From contig SVHF01000003.1 of assembly GCA_015055975.1 (NCBI GenBank), forward strand, positions 1-64,000: a DNA stretch of 64,000 nucleotides. Direction: 5' to 3'. Below the pieces are notes generated by a model that saw only the letters and a program-made list of their open reading frames with translations, was not told the DNA's origin and did not search any database. Numbering within the stretch: the first letter of the stretch is position 1; each line of letters opens with the position of its first letter. This DNA comes from Clostridiales bacterium. GTDB taxonomy: Bacteria; Bacillota; Clostridia; Christensenellales; UBA3700. A program made the translations under genes and the position numbers. This document shows positions 19,841 to 30,781 of the stretch, one piece after another.

Positions 19841-20711
19841 TTTACTGATTGCTATTAATAAAGAGCAGGATTGGACCTCTAGCGACGTCGTTATAAAAGC
19901 TCGCAATGTTCTTTCAAAATACTTCAATGAAAAAGTTAAGATTGGACATATGGGAACATTGGATCCAATGGCAACAGGAGTATTATTGCTTGGTGTTAAT
20001 AAAGCAACTAGGTTATTCGATTATTTATTGTCTAAAGATAAAACATATATTGGAACATTAACATTTGGAACATCAACAGATACACTTGATTCAACAGGAA
20101 ACATAGTTTCAACATCTTCATTGCCAAAAAAAGAAGATGTAGAAAAAGCTATAAAGAATTTTGTTGGAACAATAACTCAAATCCCTCCAAAATATTCTGC
20201 TATAAAAATCAATGGTAAAAAGGCATATGATTTAGCAAGAGAAGGCAAGGATTTTGAAATTAAAGGTCGTCAAGTGAATATCTATGATATTCAGATATTG
20301 GATTTATCGCTTGATAAAGATAAAGTAAAAGATGTTAAACTACAAGTTGCCTGCTCATCTGGAACATATATAAGAACATTGTTTTTTGATATAGCAAAAT
20401 CTATAAATGTTGATGGTCATATGTCTTCACTTAATAGAATTAAGCTTGCAAATATTGGAATTGAAAAAGCAATTACAATTGAAGACTTTGTAAATGCGCC
20501 TAAGCGTGGATTTATAAATCCTATTGATGTTATATCTTCAATAATGGATGTTTATGAATTAAACGATAAAGAATACTACGATGTTGCAAGAGGCGTTGGA
20601 ATTAAACTTGAAAATAAAGCAGAAACTTTAGCATTCACAAAAGATGGGGAACTAAAGTTTATTGCAAAAAATATAGATGGAATATATAAATCACAAGCGA
20701 ATTTAGAATGA
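19830..20711 (+). CDS. truB: tRNA pseudouridine(55) synthase
   Basis: IGHMGTLDPMATGVLLLGVNKATRL. Confidence 0.96.
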   Translation: MSNNLLIAINKEQDWTSSDVVIKARNVLSKYFNEKVKIGHMGTLDPMATGVLLLGVNKATRLFDYLLSKDKTYIGTLTFGTSTDTLDSTGNIVSTSSLPKKEDVEKAIKNFVGTITQIPPKYSAIKINGKKAYDLAREGKDFEIKGRQVNIYDIQILDLSLDKDKVKDVKLQVACSSGTYIRTLFFDIAKSINVDGHMSSLNRIKLANIGIEKAITIEDFVNAPKRGFINPIDVISSIMDVYELNDKEYYDVARGVGIKLENKAETLAFTKDGELKFIAKNIDGIYKSQANLE

Positions 20712-21637
20712 TAGAGACGATTTATAACATAAAAATTGAAGAATATGATGCTAAAAACGAAGAACCACAAGTTCTTTGCTTAGGCTTTTTCGATTGTGTT
20801 CATCAAGGCCATTTAAAGCTTATAAACAAAGCAAAACAAGTTGCTTTTATGAACAACTATCTAACTTCTATATTCACATTTTCAAACAACCCATTAACTC
20901 TATTTAAAAAAGAAGATTTAATCTTAACTTTTAAGGAAAGATGCTTTGTATTTGAAGAGTTGCAAATAGATTATGTATACCATGCTAAAATGACAGAAGA
21001 CTTTGCGAAAATAGATAAAGTAACATTTCTAGATAATCTATTATCTAAAAAGAATATAAAGGCTATTGTTGTTGGCGAAGATTATACATTTGGATATAAG
21101 AAAGAAGGGGATGTAGAATTTTTAAAAGCTTACTGCAAAGAAAAGAATATTAAATTGTACGTTGAAAAGCTTTTGAAGATAAATGATGAAAAATTATCTA
21201 CAACATATTTAAGAAAACAAGTAACAGCAGGAAATATTGACGAATTAAATGGACTTTTAGTATCTCCATATCTAGTTATTGGTAAGGTAGAAAAAGGTAG
21301 AGGAGTTGGAGAAAAAGAATTATTCCCAACTGCAAATATCTTACTTCCTCAAGATAAAATCCCGCTAAAAGAAGGAGTATATTATACTCACGTATTTATT
21401 GATGGATTGAGATATAGGGCGGTAACAAACGTTGGATCAAAGCCAACTTATGGCATCGATTCATATAATATAGAATCATATATTTTGTTCTATACAAAAA
21501 AACTTTACGATAAAGAAATCGTTGTAGAATTCGAAGAAAAGATAAGAGATGTTAAAAAATTCGATACTGTTGATGAATTAAAAAAACAAATTAAGCAAGA
21601 TATTGATTATGTAAAAAATCAAAACGGGGGATATTAA
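20708..21637 (+). CDS. ribF: Bifunctional riboflavin kinase/FAD synthetase
   Basis: CLGFFDCVHQGHLKLI; GRGVGEKELFPTANI. Confidence 0.93.
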   Translation: MIETIYNIKIEEYDAKNEEPQVLCLGFFDCVHQGHLKLINKAKQVAFMNNYLTSIFTFSNNPLTLFKKEDLILTFKERCFVFEELQIDYVYHAKMTEDFAKIDKVTFLDNLLSKKNIKAIVVGEDYTFGYKKEGDVEFLKAYCKEKNIKLYVEKLLKINDEKLSTTYLRKQVTAGNIDELNGLLVSPYLVIGKVEKGRGVGEKELFPTANILLPQDKIPLKEGVYYTHVFIDGLRYRAVTNVGSKPTYGIDSYNIESYILFYTKKLYDKEIVVEFEEKIRDVKKFDTVDELKKQIKQDIDYVKNQNGGY

Positions 21638-22491
21638 TGATTAAATTTGGTCCAAGTGGTGCATGCGAAGAATTTAACGCACAAGGTTTTAAAAAGACAT
21701 CTGATGGCGCTAAATGGTTAAGAGATAGAGGCGTTGATCTATTTGAATATTCATTTGGAAGAGGCGTTAATATCTCAGAAGAAAAAGCAATTGCCTATGG
21801 CAAAGTATTTAAAGAAGAAGGAATTGAACTATCTGTTCATGCTCCTTATTTTATAAATTTAGCAACAGTTGAAGAAGATAAAGCATTGAACAATATTAAA
21901 TATATTGAAACATCGCTAAAAGCATTAAAGGACTTTGGAGGAAATAGATGTGTATTCCATCCAGGATCTCCAGTTAAGCTTGATAGACGTGAAGCCATGA
22001 ATATTCTTTTAAAAGCATTTGAGCAAATTGTGCAAATTAAGAATGATAATGGATATAAAGATTTATATCTTTGTCCTGAAACAATGGGCAAATTAGCCCA
22101 ATTAGGCGATTTAGAAGAAATAATCGAAATAATTAACGTAGGTGACGAAAATATTATTCCTTGCATTGATTTTGGCCATCTAAATGCAAGGACTCAAGGA
22201 TGTTTTAAATCAAAAGACGACTATAAACGAGTAATCGATAGGTTAATTGATGGAATTGGCGAGAATAAGACAATGAATATGCATGTCCATTTCTCAAAAA
22301 TTCAATATACAGATAAAGGGGAATTAAGACATTTAACATTTGAAGATAATTATTATGGGCCAGATTATGAACCATTAATGGAAGTATTTTCAGATTATAA
22401 AATGTCACCATACGTTGTATGTGAATCAGCTGGCACGCAAACTAGAGATTCTATGGCAATGAAGGATTATTTTGTAAAATATAACAAATAA
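21637..22491 (+). CDS. AP endonuclease IV-like TIM barrel protein
   Basis: ELSVHAPYFINLA...CVFHPGSP...LCPETMGK...CIDFGHLNAR. Confidence 0.82.
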   Translation: MIKFGPSGACEEFNAQGFKKTSDGAKWLRDRGVDLFEYSFGRGVNISEEKAIAYGKVFKEEGIELSVHAPYFINLATVEEDKALNNIKYIETSLKALKDFGGNRCVFHPGSPVKLDRREAMNILLKAFEQIVQIKNDNGYKDLYLCPETMGKLAQLGDLEEIIEIINVGDENIIPCIDFGHLNARTQGCFKSKDDYKRVIDRLIDGIGENKTMNMHVHFSKIQYTDKGELRHLTFEDNYYGPDYEPLMEVFSDYKMSPYVVCESAGTQTRDSMAMKDYFVKYNK

Positions 22492-22557
22492 ATTCTTTAC
22501 GTGTGCGCGATTAAATCTTTACATAAAAATAAAACGTATGATAATATAATAAAGGCT

Positions 22558-23595
22558 ATGGACATTTGTAGAGAAATATACAATTCAGTAAATTTAGATG
22601 CTATTGTTGTGTATTCGCCTTCAAATACATTCTATTTGAGCGGGTTTGAATCTTCAAATTGCCAAATAGTTATAACAAAAGATAATCAGTTTTTTATTAC
22701 AGATGATCGCTATATAAATGAAGCGAAAATAGTATTAAAAGATAGATTTAAAGTTGTCTCTGGCGGAATTGATACAATTGAGTTTATTTGTAGAGATTGC
22801 AAATCAATCGGTTGGGATAGCAATGTAACTTACAATACCTATAAATTGCTTCATGATACATTTGGTGAAAAACTATTTGATATCCAAAAGGTAATAGAGA
22901 GCTTTAGAATGATTAAATCTCAAGACGAGATAAATAATATCGTAAAAGCTCAAGAAATTACAGAGCTTGCTTTTAAAGAAGTCCTAAAGGACTTAAAAGA
23001 AGGAGTATCTGAAATTGAAATAGCTGCAAAGATAGAATATATCTTCTTGAAAAATGGTGCAGGATTAGCATTTGATTCTATTGTAGCTTTTGGAGAAAAC
23101 GGCGCATCACCACATGCTCATAGAACATTTAGAAAACTTAAAGATGGAGATTTAATTACTATCGATATTGGTGCTAAATGGAATGGTTATTGTGCAGATA
23201 TGACAAGAACAGTTGGCTTTGGTCATTTGAGTGATGAACAAGTTAAAGTTTATAACATTGTTCTAAATGCTCAACAAACTGCAGAAGATAAAATTAGAGT
23301 TGGCATGAGTGGTTATGAAGCAGATAAGATAGCTCGTGATATAATAGAAAAAGAGGGCTATGGTAATTATTTCACACATTCGCTTGGTCATAGCGTTGGG
23401 GTAGATATCCACGAAAAGATAACTTTATCTCCAAGATCAACTGATGAAATAATAAAAAATGGTATGATAGTTACTGTTGAACCAGGGATATATATCCCAA
23501 ATAAGTTCGGCGTTAGAATCGAAGATTCTGTATTGATAAAAGATAATAAAGCTAATTCATTAGCAAAAATAGATAAAAAATTAATAATTATATAA
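22558..23595 (+). CDS. M24 family Xaa-Pro peptidase
   Basis: [18 protein letters not shown]...[19 protein letters not shown]...[13 protein letters not shown]...[10 protein letters not shown]. Start uncertain: track GTG 22501, ATG 22558 fits family N-terminus and lies just 3' of a -10 box. Confidence 0.88.
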   Translation: MDICREIYNSVNLDAIVVYSPSNTFYLSGFESSNCQIVITKDNQFFITDDRYINEAKIVLKDRFKVVSGGIDTIEFICRDCKSIGWDSNVTYNTYKLLHDTFGEKLFDIQKVIESFRMIKSQDEINNIVKAQEITELAFKEVLKDLKEGVSEIEIAAKIEYIFLKNGAGLAFDSIVAFGENGASPHAHRTFRKLKDGDLITIDIGAKWNGYCADMTRTVGFGHLSDEQVKVYNIVLNAQQTAEDKIRVGMSGYEADKIARDIIEKEGYGNYFTHSLGHSVGVDIHEKITLSPRSTDEIIKNGMIVTVEPGIYIPNKFGVRIEDSVLIKDNKANSLAKIDKKLIII

Positions 23596-23611
23596 TTATT
23601 GGAGGTACATA

Positions 23612-24175
23612 ATGGGCTACGTAATGGCAGGTGACTTTAGAAAGGGCGTAACTTTCAAATATGAAAGTAAGGTTGTAACAGTAGTTGAATTCTTACACGT
23701 TAAACCAGGTAAGGGTGCAGCTTTCGTTAGAACAAAATTAAGAGATGTTATCAACGGCGGTGTTGTTGAAATGACTTTCAACCCAACAGCAAAGTTTGAA
23801 ACAGCTGAAATCGTTTATAAGAAGATGCAATATTCTTATACAGATGGAAATCTATATTATTTCATGGATCCAGTTACATTTGATATGATTCCAGTTAACT
23901 ATGAAATGTGTGAAGATGCATTAAAGTTCGTTGTTGAAGGTGGAGAAGTTACAGTTAACTTCTACGATGGCAATCCATTCTCAGTTGAAGCACCAAACTT
24001 CGTTGAATTAACAATTACACATTCAGAACCAGGCGCAAAGGGTAATACAACACAAGGCGCTACAAAACCTGCTACTCTTGAAACAGGATATGAACTACAA
24101 GTTCCTCTATTTGTTAACGAAGGTGATAGAATCAGAGTTGACACAAGAACTGGCGAATATATGTCAAGAGTTTAG
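23612..24175 (+). CDS. efp: Elongation factor P
   Basis: [38 protein letters not shown]. Confidence 0.98.
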   Translation: MGYVMAGDFRKGVTFKYESKVVTVVEFLHVKPGKGAAFVRTKLRDVINGGVVEMTFNPTAKFETAEIVYKKMQYSYTDGNLYYFMDPVTFDMIPVNYEMCEDALKFVVEGGEVTVNFYDGNPFSVEAPNFVELTITHSEPGAKGNTTQGATKPATLETGYELQVPLFVNEGDRIRVDTRTGEYMSRV

Positions 24176-24193
24176 TTTCATTTTGATATATAG

Positions 24194-24227
24194 ATGGGTG
24201 CTCAAGAATTTGGGCACCTATTTTTTT
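24194..24227 (+). terminator. Rho-independent terminator after efp
   Basis: GGGTGC-tcaagaattt-GGGCACC followed by T7. Confidence 0.75.
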
Positions 24228-24295
24228 GAATTATTTTAACTAAACTTGTATATATTTAAATATATATGCTAAAATATTGCATGTGAGGTACATTT

Positions 24296-24631
24296 ATGGA
24301 AAAGCATATTGACGGCAAAAAGTATGAAAGTATTGCTAGTTCAATCGTTGTAGGAGCTGCATCTCAAGTAGATGGCATCGCTTCAATAACTTACGAACCA
24401 GGACTTTTGATTCCATCAACAGAGAAAAAGAAAAAGGGTTCTGCAGTAGAAGTTAATATCGTTGACGATCAAGTTACTATCAATATTTCAGTAAATGTTT
24501 ATTATGGTAAAGTAATTCCAGTAGTTGTATGTAACCTTCAAGAAAAAGTAAAGAAAGAATTTGAAGCCGCTACATCACTAAAGGTAAAGAAAGTTAACGT
24601 TACAGTTGTAGGATCAATCGTAACAGCATAA
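24296..24631 (+). CDS. Asp23/Gls24 family envelope stress response protein
   Basis: IASSIVVGAASQVDGIASI...VNISVNVYYGKVIPVV...VNVTVVGSIV. Confidence 0.88.
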   Translation: MEKHIDGKKYESIASSIVVGAASQVDGIASITYEPGLLIPSTEKKKKGSAVEVNIVDDQVTINISVNVYYGKVIPVVVCNLQEKVKKEFEAATSLKVKKVNVTVVGSIVTA

Positions 24632-24646
24632 ATTATGTAATTATCC

Positions 24647-24679
24647 GGCCTTTTGTATATACAAAGGGCCTATTTTTTG
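24647..24679 (+). terminator. Rho-independent terminator
   Basis: GGCCTTTTGTATATACAAAGGGCC followed by T-rich tract. Confidence 0.7.
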
Positions 24680-24692
24680 AGGTATATAGAAA

Positions 24693-25097
24693 ATGAGTAG
24701 AAAATCAGCTAGAGAGTATGCATATAAATTAGTATTTGAATTTATCTTTGATAAAGATGCATCTACTCCTACAAAAAGTGAAATTTTTAAAGATCCAAAT
24801 TTAACTCAATTAGACGCAGATTATATATCAGCCGTTTATGAGGGTGTACAAGCACATTATGACGATATCATTGAAACAATTAAGAGAAACGCAACAAACT
24901 TTAAAATTGAGCGTATTTTCAAGCCAGATTTAGCAGCTTTAGTTTTGGCAATTTGTGAAATGCAATATATTGATGATATCCCATTAAATGTTTCAATATC
25001 TGAAGCAGTTGAACTTGTTAAGATGTATTCTACAGATAAATCTTATCAATTCGTAAATGGTGTTTTAGCTGGCGTGTATAAGGAGTTAAATAAATAA
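24693..25097 (+). CDS. nusB: Transcription antitermination factor NusB
   Basis: RKSAREYAYKLVFEF...DIPLNVSISEAVELVKMYSTDKSYQFVNGVLAGV. Confidence 0.95.
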   Translation: MSRKSAREYAYKLVFEFIFDKDASTPTKSEIFKDPNLTQLDADYISAVYEGVQAHYDDIIETIKRNATNFKIERIFKPDLAALVLAICEMQYIDDIPLNVSISEAVELVKMYSTDKSYQFVNGVLAGVYKELNK

Positions 25098-25098
25098 A

Positions 25099-25953
25099 AT
25101 GTTAATCTTAGGTAAAGAAGTATCTAAACAAACTAGAGAAGAAATTAAGCAAGGTGTAGAAGGATTTTCTAAAAAATATGGTAGAGTTCCATGTTTAGCA
25201 GTAATTATTGTTGGTGAGGATCCAGCATCTCAAACATATGTCAAGAACAAAGTTCTTGGATGTGAAGAAGTTGGTATGAAATCTTTAAAGTATGAGATTC
25301 CAAACGGAACAAAGCAAGAAGATATTGCTGCAACTATTAACACACTTGTTAAAGATAAAAATGTAGATGGTATTTTAGTTCAATTACCACTTCCAAAGGG
25401 TTATGACGAAAAGTATTTACTAGATTTAATCCCAGAAGAAAAGGACGTAGATGGCTTCTGTGCATCAAATATTGGACTTTTAGCTATGAATACACCAAGA
25501 ACTATTTCTTGTACACCATTTGGTGTTATGAGACTTCTAAAATCTACAGGTGTGGATTTAGCGGGTAAAAATGCAGTAGTTATTGGTAGATCAAATACCG
25601 TTGGAAAACCTATGGCAATGTTACTATTAAATGCAAATTGCACGGTTACAGTTTGCCATTCAAAGACACAAAATATCAAAGATATTACTAAAAATGCAGA
25701 TATTTTAGTTGTAGCTATCGGAAAACCAAAGTATCTAAAAGCAGATATGGTAAAAGATGGCGCAATTGTTATTGACGTTGGTATTAATAGAGTTGATGGA
25801 AAATTAGTAGGTGATGTGGATTTCGATGAAGTTGAGAAAAAAGCATCATTTATAACACCAGTTCCAGGTGGAGTTGGCCCTATGACAATATCAATGCTTT
25901 TATATAACACATTAGAGGCAGCAAACCAAAGAGAAGAAAATGCCAGAAAGTAA
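25099..25953 (+). CDS. folD: Methylenetetrahydrofolate dehydrogenase/cyclohydrolase
   Basis: GILVQLPLPKG; VVIGRSNTVGKPMAMLLL; PVPGGVGPMT. Confidence 0.97.
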   Translation: MLILGKEVSKQTREEIKQGVEGFSKKYGRVPCLAVIIVGEDPASQTYVKNKVLGCEEVGMKSLKYEIPNGTKQEDIAATINTLVKDKNVDGILVQLPLPKGYDEKYLLDLIPEEKDVDGFCASNIGLLAMNTPRTISCTPFGVMRLLKSTGVDLAGKNAVVIGRSNTVGKPMAMLLLNANCTVTVCHSKTQNIKDITKNADILVVAIGKPKYLKADMVKDGAIVIDVGINRVDGKLVGDVDFDEVEKKASFITPVPGGVGPMTISMLLYNTLEAANQREENARK

Positions 25954-27127
25954 CATAATTAAGGTATCACAACTAAATAATGTTATTAAAAACATATTTT
26001 ATGCAGAGGAAATGCTGCATAATATTGTTATTATGGGGGAAATTTCTGGGTTTAAAATCTCAGGCCAACATGCTTATTTTGCTTTAAAAGACGAAGAAAG
26101 TGCTATTCAATGTAATTGTTTTAACTATCAAAAGACATACATTCCTAAAGAAGGAGAGCAAATTTTAGCAAAAGGGAGCGTAGATTACTATACAAAAATC
26201 GGTAGATTAAACTTTAATATCACTCAAATTCAACCATATGGTGCAGGTGCACTTGCAGCAATGCTTGAAAAATTAAAGAAAGAATTGGCAGAAAAAGGGT
26301 ATTTTGATATAGCTCATAAACAACCAATTCCTAAATTTCCAAAAAGAGTTTGTGTTATTACATCTAAAACAGGCGCTGTAATTCGCGATATAATCACTAC
26401 TATTAGAAAAGTTAATGACTTAATCGATATCGTAGTAAAAGATGTCAAAGTGCAGGGAATAGGAGCGGAAGATGATATAGCTCAAGCAATCAAGCAAGTT
26501 GACGATTTAGGATTCGATGTTTTAATCGTTGCAAGAGGTGGTGGATCGCTTGAAGATTTAATGCCATTCAATTCAGAAAAGATTGTTTATGCTATATACA
26601 ATGCTAAAACTCCAATCATATCTTCTGTTGGGCACGAGACGGATACAACCCTTTGTGATTTAGCAGCAGATATAAGAGTTCCAACTCCAACTGCAGCTGG
26701 AGAACTTGTAGGATATAACGTAGAAGAGTATAAAAATTATATTCAAGATTTAGGAAATAGATTATCTTCACAATTGAGTGCATGTCTTGATCATGCCAAG
26801 ACTAAGCTTGATTTGCAAATGCAGAGAATTATAGGTGCATTTAATGGTGTATATTCTAAAAATTCAAATAAATTAGAACTATATTCAGCCAAAATTGGGC
26901 TATTAGCCAATAATATACTAAAAAATAAGGAACATGAATTCGGCAATCTATCTGTAAGATTAGATGCTGTTAATCCATTAAAGGTATTTTCTCGTTCGTA
27001 TTTGTATGCACAAAAAGATGGACAAAATATCACATCAATTGAGGACATAAAAGTTAAAGATAAGATAGAAATTACAACCAAAGGCGGTAAAGCCAAAGCG
27101 GAAATTATTGAGGTTAACAAACTATGA
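25940..27127 (+). CDS. xseA: Exodeoxyribonuclease VII large subunit
   Basis: ITSKTGAVIRDI...VARGGGSLEDLMPFNSE...SSVGHETDTTL. Confidence 0.96.
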   Translation: MPESNIIKVSQLNNVIKNIFYAEEMLHNIVIMGEISGFKISGQHAYFALKDEESAIQCNCFNYQKTYIPKEGEQILAKGSVDYYTKIGRLNFNITQIQPYGAGALAAMLEKLKKELAEKGYFDIAHKQPIPKFPKRVCVITSKTGAVIRDIITTIRKVNDLIDIVVKDVKVQGIGAEDDIAQAIKQVDDLGFDVLIVARGGGSLEDLMPFNSEKIVYAIYNAKTPIISSVGHETDTTLCDLAADIRVPTPTAAGELVGYNVEEYKNYIQDLGNRLSSQLSACLDHAKTKLDLQMQRIIGAFNGVYSKNSNKLELYSAKIGLLANNILKNKEHEFGNLSVRLDAVNPLKVFSRSYLYAQKDGQNITSIEDIKVKDKIEITTKGGKAKAEIIEVNKL

Positions 27128-27342
27128 AATTTGAAGAATCATTAAAAGAACTTGAAGAAATTGTAGCTAAGATGGAACAAGGAAATTTAACCATCGATGA
27201 ATCTATTGCTGCATTTACAAAAGGTATCGAACTTTGCAAAAACTGTTCAAAAGCTTTAGAAGACGCAAAGGGTAAGATTACAATTTTGCAAAAAGAAATG
27301 GAATCAATTAAAGAAGTTCCATTCGAGGTAAGCAATGATTAA
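27124..27342 (+). CDS. xseB: Exodeoxyribonuclease VII small subunit
   Basis: MKFEESLKELEEIVAKMEQGNLTIDESIAAFTKGIEL. Confidence 0.95.
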   Translation: MKFEESLKELEEIVAKMEQGNLTIDESIAAFTKGIELCKNCSKALEDAKGKITILQKEMESIKEVPFEVSND

Positions 27343-28270
27343 TATCTTTGATTTGTTTAAACAATCATTTGATAAATATCTAGATGGATATCTAAAGCAT
27401 GTCTATTCGTATCAACCTTTAGATGATGCATATAAATATTCCATTTTAAATGGTGGTAAAAGAATTAGACCATCACTAGTTTTCTTAGGTGCATATGCAG
27501 TTGCTCCTAGAAACGAATTCTATAATCCAGAAGAATTGGTTGTAGAATTAGCAGTTGGGATTGAATTAATTCATTCTTATTCGCTAGTTCATGACGATCT
27601 ACCTTGCATGGATAATGATTCATTGCGTCGTGGAAAACCTACAACCCATATAAAATATGGGGCTGGCATGGCAACAATTACAGGAGATGCAATGTTAAAT
27701 GGTGCTGCAGAAGAAATGTTATCTGCTTTAGATAATGATTTTTATATGTCATGTCCATTTGTAAAAGATAACTATAAAGCACAAGTTAATGCTACAAAAT
27801 ACATTTTAAAATGTTCTGGAATGAACGGAATGATAGGTGGACAATGTTTAGATATTCGTGAAAATACTAAAAATCCATCTAAATCTGATCTAATTAGAAT
27901 GTATAAATTAAAAACATCAGCTCTTTTAAGAGGCGCTTTAGTTGCTGGTGCTTTAAGATTTGAAGCAAGTGAAGATATAATAAATGCTTTTGAAAAATTT
28001 GCAGATAATTTTGGAATTTTATTCCAAATCCAAGACGATATTCTAGATTTAACCTCAACTAGAGAAGAACTTGGAAAAGATGTACATCAAGATGAAGCTA
28101 ATGATAAATTCACATATATTGATGCAGTTGGCGGCATAGATCAAGCAAAACTTGATGTTATGTCTTATGCAGATGAAGCTAAAGCTGCAATAAAGACAAT
28201 TGAAGGAAAGATTAACGGAGCTGAGTATTTCTATGAACTAATAGACAATATGATTGCTCGCAAAAAATAA
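27335..28270 (+). CDS. ispA: Polyprenyl (farnesyl/geranyl) diphosphate synthase
   Basis: GGKRIRP; SLVHDDLPCMDND; FQIQDDILD. Confidence 0.94.
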   Translation: MINIFDLFKQSFDKYLDGYLKHVYSYQPLDDAYKYSILNGGKRIRPSLVFLGAYAVAPRNEFYNPEELVVELAVGIELIHSYSLVHDDLPCMDNDSLRRGKPTTHIKYGAGMATITGDAMLNGAAEEMLSALDNDFYMSCPFVKDNYKAQVNATKYILKCSGMNGMIGGQCLDIRENTKNPSKSDLIRMYKLKTSALLRGALVAGALRFEASEDIINAFEKFADNFGILFQIQDDILDLTSTREELGKDVHQDEANDKFTYIDAVGGIDQAKLDVMSYADEAKAAIKTIEGKINGAEYFYELIDNMIARKK

Positions 28271-28288
28271 ATAATATAAAATAGAGCT

Positions 28289-29986
28289 ATGGGATTACTA
28301 GAAAATATTAATTCACCAAAAGATTTAAAATCACTTTCTGTTGAAGAATTATATTCTTTAGCACAAGAACTTCGTGATGTTATAATAAATACCGTTTTTA
28401 AAAATGGTGGCCATTTGGCATCAAATTTGGGCGTAATTGAATTAACAATCGCCATAGAATACGTATTTAACTTACCCAAAGATAAATTAATATTCGACGT
28501 AGGACACCAATGTTATGCTCATAAGCTATTAACAGGAAGATACAAAGATTTCTCAACGCTTCGCCAAACAAATGGTATAGCAGGATTCCCAAGAATTGAA
28601 GAAAGTATATACGATACAGCGACAACAGGACACGCTTCAACAGCGCTATCTATTGCTTGTGGACTTGTTCGTTCTAATCCAGAAGGAAATATAATTTCCT
28701 TGATTGGTGATGGATCTTTAACAGGTGGCCTTTCATATGAAGCATTAAATGATATGGCAACTCTTCGACAAAAACAAATCATCATATTAAATGATAACGA
28801 TATGTCTATATCTAAAACAGTTGGATATATTTCAAGATATTTAAATGGTGTACATAGTGGTGATGCATTTGGCGAATACGGATTAAATTATCTAGATAAT
28901 ATCGATGGCCATAATATCGAAGAGCTTATAAACGCATTAACATATGCAAAAAATTCAAAACGTTCAATTGTATTGCATGTTAGAACAATCAAGGGAAAAG
29001 GGCTTACAGAAGCTGAGATTGACCCTGAAGGATATCATGGATATTCTCCAAAACACTGGGACAAGCCATCTTTTTCTAAAATCATGGGTGCTAAATTAGC
29101 CAAAATGGCTAATCAAAACAAAGATATCTTTGCAATTACAGCAGCTATGGAAGAAGGAACAGGCCTTGAAATATTTGAAAAAACACATAAAAACAGATTT
29201 ATAGATGTTGGTATTTGCGAAGCACACGCAGCAACTATGGCATCAGGCTTAGCACTTGGTGGTAAAAAACCATATTTTGCGGTATATTCTACATTTATGC
29301 AAAGAGCTTTTGACTCAATTCTTCATGATATTTGTTTATCTAATCTTGATGTAACATTCTGCGTAGATAGAGCAGGTATCGTATCTGGAGATGGTGAAAC
29401 ACACCAAGGTATATACGACGTATCATTCTTAAGATTAATGCCAAATATGGTAATTGCATCTCCTAAAGATTCAATAGAGCTTGAGAATTTATTAGATTTT
29501 TCTTTGGCACACAAAGGACCAATGGCTATAAGATATCCAAAAGGAAACATTAGAATAGAATATTCTATCCATGAACCAATTCAACTTGGAAAGTGGGAAT
29601 ATCTAAATAGAAATGATGATTCAAATATCGTTATTTTAGCAACTGGAGCTACATGCGTATCTGTTGCATCTCATGCTTTAGAGTTTTTGAAAGAAGAAGG
29701 AATTAATCCAACACTTATAAACGCTAGATTTGTAAAACCTTTGGATTCAGAAATTTTAAATGAAATAAAAGGAAAAACAATTGTAACTTTAGAAGATAAT
29801 GTTTTATCTGGATCATTTGGATCTGCAGTTGCAGAATATTATGTAGAAAACAACATCTATGGCGTTAAATTACATATGTTAGGTATAAATGATAAAATCC
29901 TAAAAACCGCATCTCAACCAGATTTGTTAAAAGATAATGGTCTTGATTCATATTCTGTTAGAGATTTTATAAAGACTTTAAAATGA
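28289..29986 (+). CDS. dxs: 1-deoxy-D-xylulose-5-phosphate synthase
   Basis: HLASNLGVIELTIA...GDGSLTGGLSYEALND...DRAGIVSGDGETHQG. Confidence 0.97.
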   Translation: MGLLENINSPKDLKSLSVEELYSLAQELRDVIINTVFKNGGHLASNLGVIELTIAIEYVFNLPKDKLIFDVGHQCYAHKLLTGRYKDFSTLRQTNGIAGFPRIEESIYDTATTGHASTALSIACGLVRSNPEGNIISLIGDGSLTGGLSYEALNDMATLRQKQIIILNDNDMSISKTVGYISRYLNGVHSGDAFGEYGLNYLDNIDGHNIEELINALTYAKNSKRSIVLHVRTIKGKGLTEAEIDPEGYHGYSPKHWDKPSFSKIMGAKLAKMANQNKDIFAITAAMEEGTGLEIFEKTHKNRFIDVGICEAHAATMASGLALGGKKPYFAVYSTFMQRAFDSILHDICLSNLDVTFCVDRAGIVSGDGETHQGIYDVSFLRLMPNMVIASPKDSIELENLLDFSLAHKGPMAIRYPKGNIRIEYSIHEPIQLGKWEYLNRNDDSNIVILATGATCVSVASHALEFLKEEGINPTLINARFVKPLDSEILNEIKGKTIVTLEDNVLSGSFGSAVAEYYVENNIYGVKLHMLGINDKILKTASQPDLLKDNGLDSYSVRDFIKTLK

Positions 29987-30699
29987 GATTAGATCAGTAT
30001 ATTTCTCAAAATTTTAATCATACAAGAACAAAAGCCAAACAATTAATAGAGTCTGGCTTTGTTTTAGTTAATGGGAAAAAAGTAGATAAGGTTTCATTAG
30101 ATATAAAAGATGGAGATAATGTAGAAATTGCTAAAGAATTTCAATACGCTTCATTAGGTGGAGATAAACTTGCAAAAGCTTTAAAAGATTTCGATTATTG
30201 TCTTAAAGACAAAATTTGCATAGATATTGGGGCATCTAATGGTGGATTTACCGATTGTATGCTACAAAATGGCGCTAAAAAAGTATATGCGCTAGATGTA
30301 GGTGAGTGTGCATTTTCCGATGAATTAAAATCTAATCCAAAAGTAGTTATAAAAGACAGATTAAATGCAAGATATGTAACCGTAGAAGATATTGGAGAAT
30401 ACTGCGAATTTGCTTCCATTGATGTTTCTTTTATATCTTTAACTTATATTTTAGAAAATGTGTCGAACCTTTTGGTTCCAAATGGGGAGATTATAGCCCT
30501 TATAAAGCCACAATTTGAGGTAGGCAAGAAGTATTTATCAAAACGAGGAATTGTTCAATCTCAAAAGGTAATTGATCAAACTATTGAAAATATAAAAGCT
30601 TTTGCTTTATCTATAAATTTACAACCAATTCAAGTTACAAACGCTCCAATAAAACCAGATAAAAACAAAGAATATTTAATACTTTTAAAGAAGATCTAA
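29983..30699 (+). CDS. tlyA: TlyA family rRNA 2'-O-methyltransferase
   Basis: S4 domain plus DIGASNGGFTDCMLQNGA. Confidence 0.93.
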   Translation: MRLDQYISQNFNHTRTKAKQLIESGFVLVNGKKVDKVSLDIKDGDNVEIAKEFQYASLGGDKLAKALKDFDYCLKDKICIDIGASNGGFTDCMLQNGAKKVYALDVGECAFSDELKSNPKVVIKDRLNARYVTVEDIGEYCEFASIDVSFISLTYILENVSNLLVPNGEIIALIKPQFEVGKKYLSKRGIVQSQKVIDQTIENIKAFALSINLQPIQVTNAPIKPDKNKEYLILLKKI

Positions 30700-30711
30700 C
30701 TTTACATAATT

Positions 30712-30740
30712 TTGACATTCAATGTAAATAATATTATAAT
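30712..30740 (+). promoter_or_regulatory. Strong promoter for lipoprotein gene
   Basis: TTGACA-17 nt-TATAAT. Confidence 0.75.
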
Positions 30741-30781
30741 ATTATGTGTGCATCGAGAGCACAAAAAAGGAGTTAGACACG

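Noticed and set aside
25401-25910. 169-aa antisense ORF within folD
   Set aside because: Shadow ORF of a conserved gene; composition typical of antisense translation.
28271-28289. dxs as another leaderless gene (TATAAA 8 nt before ATG)
   Set aside because: Sits within a tightly packed operon after ispA with no recognisable -35; the TATAAA is likely chance in AT-rich DNA.
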